From Macrocybe gigantea (Eukaryota; Basidiomycota; Agaricomycetes; Agaricales; Callistosporiaceae), in NCBI GenBank assembly GCA_011319805.1, contig SJRY01000257.1, positions 62,001-126,000 on the forward strand: a stretch of DNA of 64,000 bases. Direction: 5' to 3'. A program made the position numbers and the translations under genes. This document shows positions 57,734-64,000 of this stretch, one piece after another. The notes below the pieces were generated by a model. That model worked only from the letters and a program-made list of their open reading frames with translations, made no database searches and was not told where the DNA came from. Numbering within the stretch: the stretch's first letter is position 1; every line of letters starts with the position of its first letter.

Positions 57734-60700
57734 CTAGCGAACTTGCTGCGTGGCGGGAACGCCCTTTGGGATCGGCGCATGGGGAACGGGGGCATGAGGC
57801 GTCTTGATCTTGATGCCTAATAAGAATAGTTTAGTTTTGGGGGGTAGGCCCAGTCCTTAGCTACTTACCGAGCTCCTCCGCAATGAGGTCCGCTCCTTTC
57901 TCACCGACCAACAAAGCAGAGGAATATGTGTTGGTGCCAAGGTTGTCCTGATTAGATCAATCTTGTTTGAAATCATCCTAGATAGGGAAGAGGCGAAAAA
58001 GCTACGGACAGGGCAGATACTCAAATCAACGCATTTCAAGTTCTGAGTGCCTGTAGTCCCTTGTTAGCCATGGATACCAGCCAGTCGAGAAAAACGCATG
58101 CCATAAACGCTGAGACGGCTATCGACAACGCCTCCCTGTTCCCTAGGTTTCATCGCTGGAAAGATCGTGAACGATCTTATTGCAATCTCGCACAGGTAGG
58201 TCTTACCACAAGTTCCTAGATGGAGTACATGAGTTATAGTGTTATAGTGATGGCATGAAAGACGAATTATAGAGCTCACCAAGACTGTGCCAAGTAGTCT
58301 CGACGTGGTCTAGTCTGGCATTTAGCCATGCTGTGGGGTCAGTGTTCCCAAAGAGCGCTTACCGGAAACCCAATTGTCAATTGCCTTGTCATCTTCCTCG
58401 GAGTACTTGATGTCCTCGTGGACCTTCTTCGCGTCGTATGGTTCACCGGGTCTAAGATAAGTCCAATGAGCAGAAGCAGAAGTACTAATGATCCGGAATC
58501 TCACTGATGCCAAGTACCTACAACAAATCGTCGTGAACGAAGCACAACCAAGGATGGACAGCAGAACTCACCCATGTGGAGGCCAACTGTGAAGCCATCG
58601 GGCAGCAGCTGCTTCGCGGTATCGATGTCGATGTCCTGGCATGCAGCTGGAGAGGCCGGGTGGAAATGCGGGTGGTGAGAAGTCAATTCACCACGGAAGG
58701 CTATGAGAATGGCAACCTGGCGTGAGCGAAAAAGCAATTGAAAAGACACGACAATCGCACCATCCATTCTCCTCGCCACTTCGCGGGTCTTCTTGTAGCT
58801 CCAACGTATAGGGGCGAAGTCAGCCTTATTGTTCATAAAACCGCTGTCGAAATACGGCTCCACGTATGGATTGCTTGATGCGATGTGGATCTATGATCGG
58901 GTTATACTCTGCGTCACATCGCCGGCACGTTGCGAACACACCTTGCCTCGGCTAGCAGGATATTCCTGATGCGAGTTTAGTAGGCCTAAGACCAGTTCCT
59001 GTCGCGCATACGCACCAAGTATTGGAACCTAGGAACGCCGCAGTAAGCTTCAGCGTAATATGCCGCGAAATTGCAACACATACATCGTAATATACTTTCC
59101 AGGAGGGAGAAGAGTGTGATCCGCGTATGCTGAAAAGCGCGGTGAGTATAATTGGCATAGCGATACACTCAATACACTTACCTCCAGAGACGATGGAACC
59201 AAACCTAAAAAGGCGTCGAAACCTCAGCGTTGTTTTATATGGATAGAGGCTTAGAAACGCACATGACAGGCTTGTCGGCTTGTCCTTGAAGTATCGGTTC
59301 CAAGCTCGTTGAACTCAGGTCCCATTTCCTTCAGTTCTTCCTCCGTAGGACGGATCTTGAACAAATATCAGAACTCGCGTTTCAGGAATGACGAGGAACT
59401 ATAGAACCTTGAATCCAGCGTCGATGCGTTGGACGAGAGCCGAGCCTTCTCAGGGCTGATTTCCCATTCAGCAAAGAGCTAGCGCGGATCGTTATGATTA
59501 GCCTGACTCCATCAGGATAGTCGAGTTTCGCACCTCCTTCTGAGTTTCCTTGTCTCCACGAAGGAAGTCATCCAGGGTAGCCGACTCGTTGGAGACACGG
59601 TAGACTGGGGCGAATTCAGTTTCATAACGTGGCTCTGGAGTCCCACATAAATTACCTGAAAGCGTGGTGTAGTGATCTTGGTATTGGTCTCTAGAAGCAC
59701 GACAGCATTCAAACACAGCACAAACAGAAGACTATGATAAACGTACCCGACACCAGGAAGATCGCTGATACACTTGATGTCGAGCTTCTGGAGCAGTTTT
59801 CCGTCGCCGACTCCGGAGCGCTCGAGGATCTGGGGCGTGCCGAGGGTCCCACTGCTCAATACAACATACTTTCGCGCGCGGACGATTGTCTCCTGGACCT
59901 GCGCTGCATGGACACGGTTGCGGGCCGGTACATACGCGACGCCGACTGCCTTGGTACCCTCGAAGATGACGCGTGAGACTTTAGCGTTCGTGCGGAGGTA
60001 CAGATTGTGCTGGGTGTCCATCACGCTGTGGACGTAGGCTGTTTGGCTGGAGTAAGCGCTCACTGATTGCTAAAAGCAGCGGACAGATGGCATGCCTGTT
60101 GCAGCGTCGCTGCGGCGACCTGTGTGCCTGTTGACGTACTTGGCCCAGATTTCCGAGGCGTGCGAAGTGTTCAAGTCTTCCTCCGTATTAATCAAGCGTC
60201 ACAAATTCATGATGCCTGGTCATCATACCTTGGATATCATCTGCACATAACACTTAAACCGCAGTTTTTTTGTGTAAAGGAAACTGCATCGCTTACCGCT
60301 GAAAGGGATACCGACAGCATCAGAAGCACGCAAGAAGTCTTGTGCCAAGGCGGTTATAGTTCCGCCATTGCTGATCGCGATGGGACCGTCGTAGCCATGA
60401 GTTTCGTTGTTGACCGGCTTCTGGTAATTCTCCAGCTAAACGCGTGATGTCAGGCAAAACAGGAACACTTTCATATCTCATCTAGACAGTACCCTCTTCA
60501 TCAACGGCAGAAGGTCTAGAACCGCTTATCAGATCTACATCTTGGTCGACGCGAAGACACCAACCTTGGGCCGTCCAACCAGGAGTCTTGAAGTTGTCTG
60601 TAATGATTTGTCAGAGTTTTATCAGGTGGCACATGCATGTCACGTACCCCAATCAGATGCAGAAGCCTGGTAATTAAGAAGGAAGTAGCGTCAGATACCC

Positions 60701-61419
60701 GAAGCCCGTCCAATAACCTCGCGCCGTACCCTAGTGTACATCTACAACCATCATTAAATTGAGATCACTTCATTATATATGAGAAGCAAAACCAACCTGG
60801 AAGTTGATGCTAGGTAAAACTCAATCAACACATGCTCATACGGAGGCGTGATCGACGTACCTGCTGCCACCACCAAGAATGTTTGCACAACTACAATACA
60901 TGTCGTCAGTCCCTTTTCTGCGGTGGTCGGCGTTCGAGCCTACGGAACGATGCTGCGACGGCCTCTCAAGTGAGGCGATCTATTGGTATCCTTGTAGAAC
61001 GTGGCCTTGTCGTTGCTATGATCCCCCTCAGCGAGAACAAGACGCAAAAGGAAATGGAATAACCATACATTCCATTCTGCTGCATGTTCCTCACGTAGAT
61101 ACCAGGTCTGTGCGGACATCAGTATGATACATCGGCATTAGTAGAGGAGTGAATTACCGGTAGACCCACGGGTCATCTCTGTTGTTGGCGCCGGCTGGAG
61201 AGCGAGGAAGTTTCGCAAGCTGCAAGTTGTCACAATGCATATCACCAACCTTCGATGAGCATGACTTTCAAGCTGGGGTCGGCATATGCTAAGCGACCAG
61301 CGACGACGCAACCTGCAATACAAACCTCAAAGGGTAGTCAGCGGCTACGAAAATGAGCTTGCGTACCTGCGGGACCTCCTCCTGCAACAATGATATCGAC
61401 TTCCTCGGGGTGACCCATT
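57734..61419 (-). CDS. AOX1: Alcohol (methanol) oxidase, GMC flavoenzyme, 33 exons
   Basis: FAD-dependent oxidation of short alcohols to aldehydes with release of H2O2. The start MGHPEEVDIIVAGGGPAGCV holds the dinucleotide-binding motif; then RPGIYVRNMQQNG, CANILGGGSSINF (GMC signature 1) and YVVLSSGTLGTPQILERSGV (signature 2). The active-site His is in TTWHSLGTC, and NLKCVDLSICPDNLGTNTY is near the end. I count 33 exons in 3.7 kb, several of 10-14 bases (for example MYTR and FQYL). Two introns use GC donors (60095 and 58101, both GCATGC). Exons 18-19 need three extra bases (about 59428, 59300, 59275) to stay in frame, each a one-base loss from a short run. The C-terminus is ...QQVR, not a clear peroxisomal SKL. 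Wood-decay fungi use such enzymes as peroxide sources. Confidence 0.93.
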
Positions 61420-62629
61420 GTAGTGTGGTGATCAGTTGGTGAATATTCTTCGAGGGGGTAGGAGCAGTAAAGCTGAGGTGGAAAAAAAAAAGAGCAAAAG
61501 TCTTATATACTGTACAGAGTGGTCATCCTAAGGGAAATAAAGCGCCACCCAGAAACTGCTGACCACGGCACAAGTAATGGCGGCAAAACGACGCCCGTCA
61601 GATGATAGGGAAGATATGAGCCATGGGAGGGCAGGAGCGGCAGTTACGTTCCATAGAGGGCTTCCTTGATCACATTGGAGTAATTGAGGCGAGTTCGAAA
61701 ATGGACATATCCTCCTACAATGTAGGATACCGATCTGCAGAAGCTTGCGATCCCCATGCACCGTCGCGAAAAAGGAATCCGCATATGTCCAATGGTCCAA
61801 TGGACAATGGGTCAAATGATCATCTTTGATAGAGCGTTGCAGATGTCGGCGTAAATGCTGGCAGAATGAATGTGAGAGGATTGGAGGAAATAACAGGACG
61901 AAGACTAGCGGATGGGGCGCGGCGAATGGCCGATCAGCACTGCATGTCAGCTGGGAGAACAGCGTGAGACTGGTGTTACCGCAGACGCCCTTCTCAGTGC
62001 GTCGAGAGCCCAGGCCTTGTTAGAAACGGACTCGAGATCAGACAGTCTAAAGACGTTAGGCCAGAGACTAAACACCAGCTGTAAAGACGCAGGAGGTGGG
62101 GGCTAATGCTCCGGCTCATCATCGGAGTTAAGGCCAAGGAAAAGATGCCCGATTTTCGCAAGCACGTCGTTGTCCTATAGGTGGACTGAGATGGGTGTAA
62201 CTAAAAGTAGATCCATCAGTTGCAGTTGACGTGAACGACAAGTGCGCTCTTGACGAGCTTCTCGCGTAGGGGAGAAACCAAGGTTAGACTCCACGAGGGA
62301 TGAGGGATGGGAGATTAAAGAATGAAGATGAAGAAGGGAAGATGATCGGAAAATCAATCTGCCAGTTTATAAACTGCTTGTGTGGCGTTTAAGTCTCATA
62401 TTTTATGAGAAGCTGACGTGTCTCGTGAGCCAAAGGCGACGTAGAAGAATATTATATCGGTGTCCCGTGCGCCACGTTGTTCACACAGACGTTGGCAGGC
62501 GAGCTACATGGAGAAGTCTGGTGGTGCATATCGGCGGTTGCCCAGGTCCATTCCAGGAGCGTTTATGATGAATAAGCCCAAGATATACAGAATTCGTGAG
62601 AGTTAAAGGGTCTGATGAGAGAAGCATAC
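61420..62629. other. Promoter region of alcohol oxidase and gene-free sequence
   Basis: An A-rich run at 61484-61495 and TATATACTG near 61504 lie 65-85 bases upstream of the alcohol oxidase start and could be promoter elements. No exon is supported. The downstream exon(s) of the gene at 62630-62870 may lie in its right part. Confidence 0.4.
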
Positions 62630-62870
62630 CCATTGGATTAGAGTGAATAAGAATTCCACTTAAGAAGGGCGTTGCAAGTGTTGGAGTGTCCCGCAACCGT
62701 TCCACCGACTGCACATGACCATCGCGGCCGCCGAACGTTTTGTCCATTAGCGAGAGCAGTTTCCTGGCATCTGATCGCAGTAAGGCAGGTACCTTTGTCG
62801 TATCGGCCTGCTCATGGTCAAGAACATAGAGGTACGCGCTCGTCAGCGTCGCTGGTTTACTGAGGGTCAT
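62630..62870 (-). CDS. Hypothetical protein, first exon only resolved
   Basis: The ATG at 62870 opens 80 codons: MTLSKPATLTSAYLYVLDHE, TKVPALLRSDARKLLSLMDK, FGGRDGHVQSVERLRDTP and LATPFLSGILIHSNPM. It stops at a good donor (GTATGC, 62629). Composition is convincing, with a possible helical pair, but no family is recognised and the next exon was not found. Divergent from the gene at 63032, 161 bases away, so they may share a promoter. Confidence 0.4.
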
Positions 62871-63031
62871 TGGGAAGGAAAGGACACGTGATATCAGATG
62901 ACTAATCCGGAGTGCAAGGCACACTGAATATTTGGGACGAAAGGGGATGTTCATGACGCTTCCATGACCTCAGCTGCCCGTCGTCCCCACCAACATTAGT
63001 GGTCTGATCTCGCCGGCGAACACGATATCCA

Positions 63032-64000
63032 ATGGCGGACCAGAAAGCCCTGCCAGTTACTCCCGCGAGCCTTGCTGCGCTCTCGGTCGACGCCAGGTCT
63101 CACCGGTCACGCCTCGTGCGGTATTTCTTGTCAGAACTACCCGACCCCGGAATAAAGAACAGCGTAGACGACTGGGCATTTGCGATTGATAAGTCTCTGG
63201 ATGAGCTAGGGCAGTGTATGGCAGAAAATGATTGGTTGGGCGAGATCAGGGAGTCGAGAGAAGTCCGACGGAGGTTGAAGAGACAGCAAGCCCGTGTTGA
63301 CAAGGAAGCCGCGGCGCAAGAGACGGTCAAACCGAAGAAGCTTTCAAAGCCCAGTGCCTCACTTGTGAGCGTGGCAAGTTCGAGCACCACTGGTAAATGT
63401 GTTGAGGAGAGTGTCCTTCCGCAGCAAGATCCTCTGAAGCCTATTTGTTCGCGTCCCGATTCCATCGCTTCCAAAGGGTATCGCAAACGTCTTTTAATAT
63501 GCATCGCGCCTTTGGGTAGCCGGATTCTCGTCGCCCCTCCGAAGAATACTTCTGAACCCACTCACTTAAGGCCGATTTGTTCATTCGTGGCGGAACAGTC
63601 GTCAGACGAAGGCACCATAGTCATTGGAGATAACAGAGGTCTTATTGCATCATTTTCATTCTCTCTTATCTGACATTTCTTTATCTCAGGCACTGACAGT
63701 GATGATGCTTCTGAAATATTGGGAGGCACCTTCGTTCTTCGAGGCGTAAATTCGTTTTCACAACATCAACTTCTTTCCGGCGTCCTTCAGATTTCGATAT
63801 ATTTGCACCTCTCTCTCGTTCTAGAACAACATCTATTTTTGGACTCGAATGTATATCTCTTCTTCAAAGACCCAAGATGCCGCCCTCGTTACCTTCGGCT
63901 CCAAGCCAGCTAATACCTGAGCGGATCATCGCACCGGAGACAAAGCCACGGAAATACAGTTCCTTCCTACCATCGGGTCTGATGTCTCTGTTTTCTCCGA
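63032..64000 (+). CDS. Hypothetical protein, 3' end outside window
   Basis: Exon 1 (63032-63638) starts MADQKALPVTPASLAALSVD and continues RLVRYFLSELPDPGIKNSVD and a charged helix (ESREVRRRLKRQQARVDKEA), then Ser-rich sequence. An intron 63639-63689 (GTCTTA to CTCAG) leads to TDSDDASEILGG. After about 63720 the better coding frame (Arg/Ser-rich, then PSLPSAPSQLIPERIIAPE and the end at the window edge) is offset, suggesting another one-base shift or an extra intron. No family recognised. Confidence 0.45.

Noticed and set aside
1..64000. tRNA, rRNA and CRISPR features
   Set aside because: I looked for T-loop-like and cloverleaf sequence and regular spacer arrays in the gene-free stretches and found none convincing; a tRNA scan could still find one I missed.

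Overview
The window looks like nuclear DNA of a mushroom-forming basidiomycete (Agaricomycetes). Genes are packed on both strands and are cut by many introns of about 45-70 bases. Recognisable families include a Tnp2 (CACTA-type) transposase, an SR-protein-kinase-like kinase, a multi-exon alcohol oxidase, a homeodomain regulator and GPI-anchored eight-cysteine secreted proteins. All gene models were built by hand from reading frames and splice sites; family names rest on remembered family features, not on a search.

Layout. 1-3.7 kb: a decayed Tnp2 transposon with subterminal repeats. 3.7-8.6 kb: lineage-type hypothetical genes, one clearly decayed, one carrying a tandemly duplicated intron-exon unit. 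9-10.7 kb: SRPK-like kinase. 12.8-20.2 kb: PRM10/ThrE-like membrane protein, then a convergent phospholipase D. 21.4-24.2 kb: BRD7/9-like bromodomain protein. 26.9-28.7 kb: homeodomain transcription factor. 29.2-32.2 kb: TOPORS-like RING ligase. 32.4-39.2 kb: an inverted pair of short-chain dehydrogenases (one broken) around an eight-cysteine GPI protein and an RNase H protein. 39.3-48.5 kb: small hypothetical genes, a second eight-cysteine GPI protein and a large BAR-like scaffold gene read across several frames. 49.1-52.3 kb: membrane protein and SUMO. 52.9-55.9 kb: an M28 aminopeptidase split by inserted sequence carrying a glycine-rich ORF. 56.4-61.4 kb: cyclophilin H-like isomerase and alcohol oxidase. 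62.6-64 kb: two hypothetical genes, the last running off the edge.

There is no metabolic cluster. The genes are mainly housekeeping and regulatory (chromatin, SUMO, ubiquitin, lipid signalling, splicing-associated kinase and cyclophilin), mixed with mobile-element debris and gene duplicates. Three signals stand out: an unusually high number of GC-AG introns (14 counted), CGA-to-TGA nonsense changes concentrated in repeats, and one-base shifts inside otherwise conserved genes that look either like recent decay or like unpolished long-read sequence.
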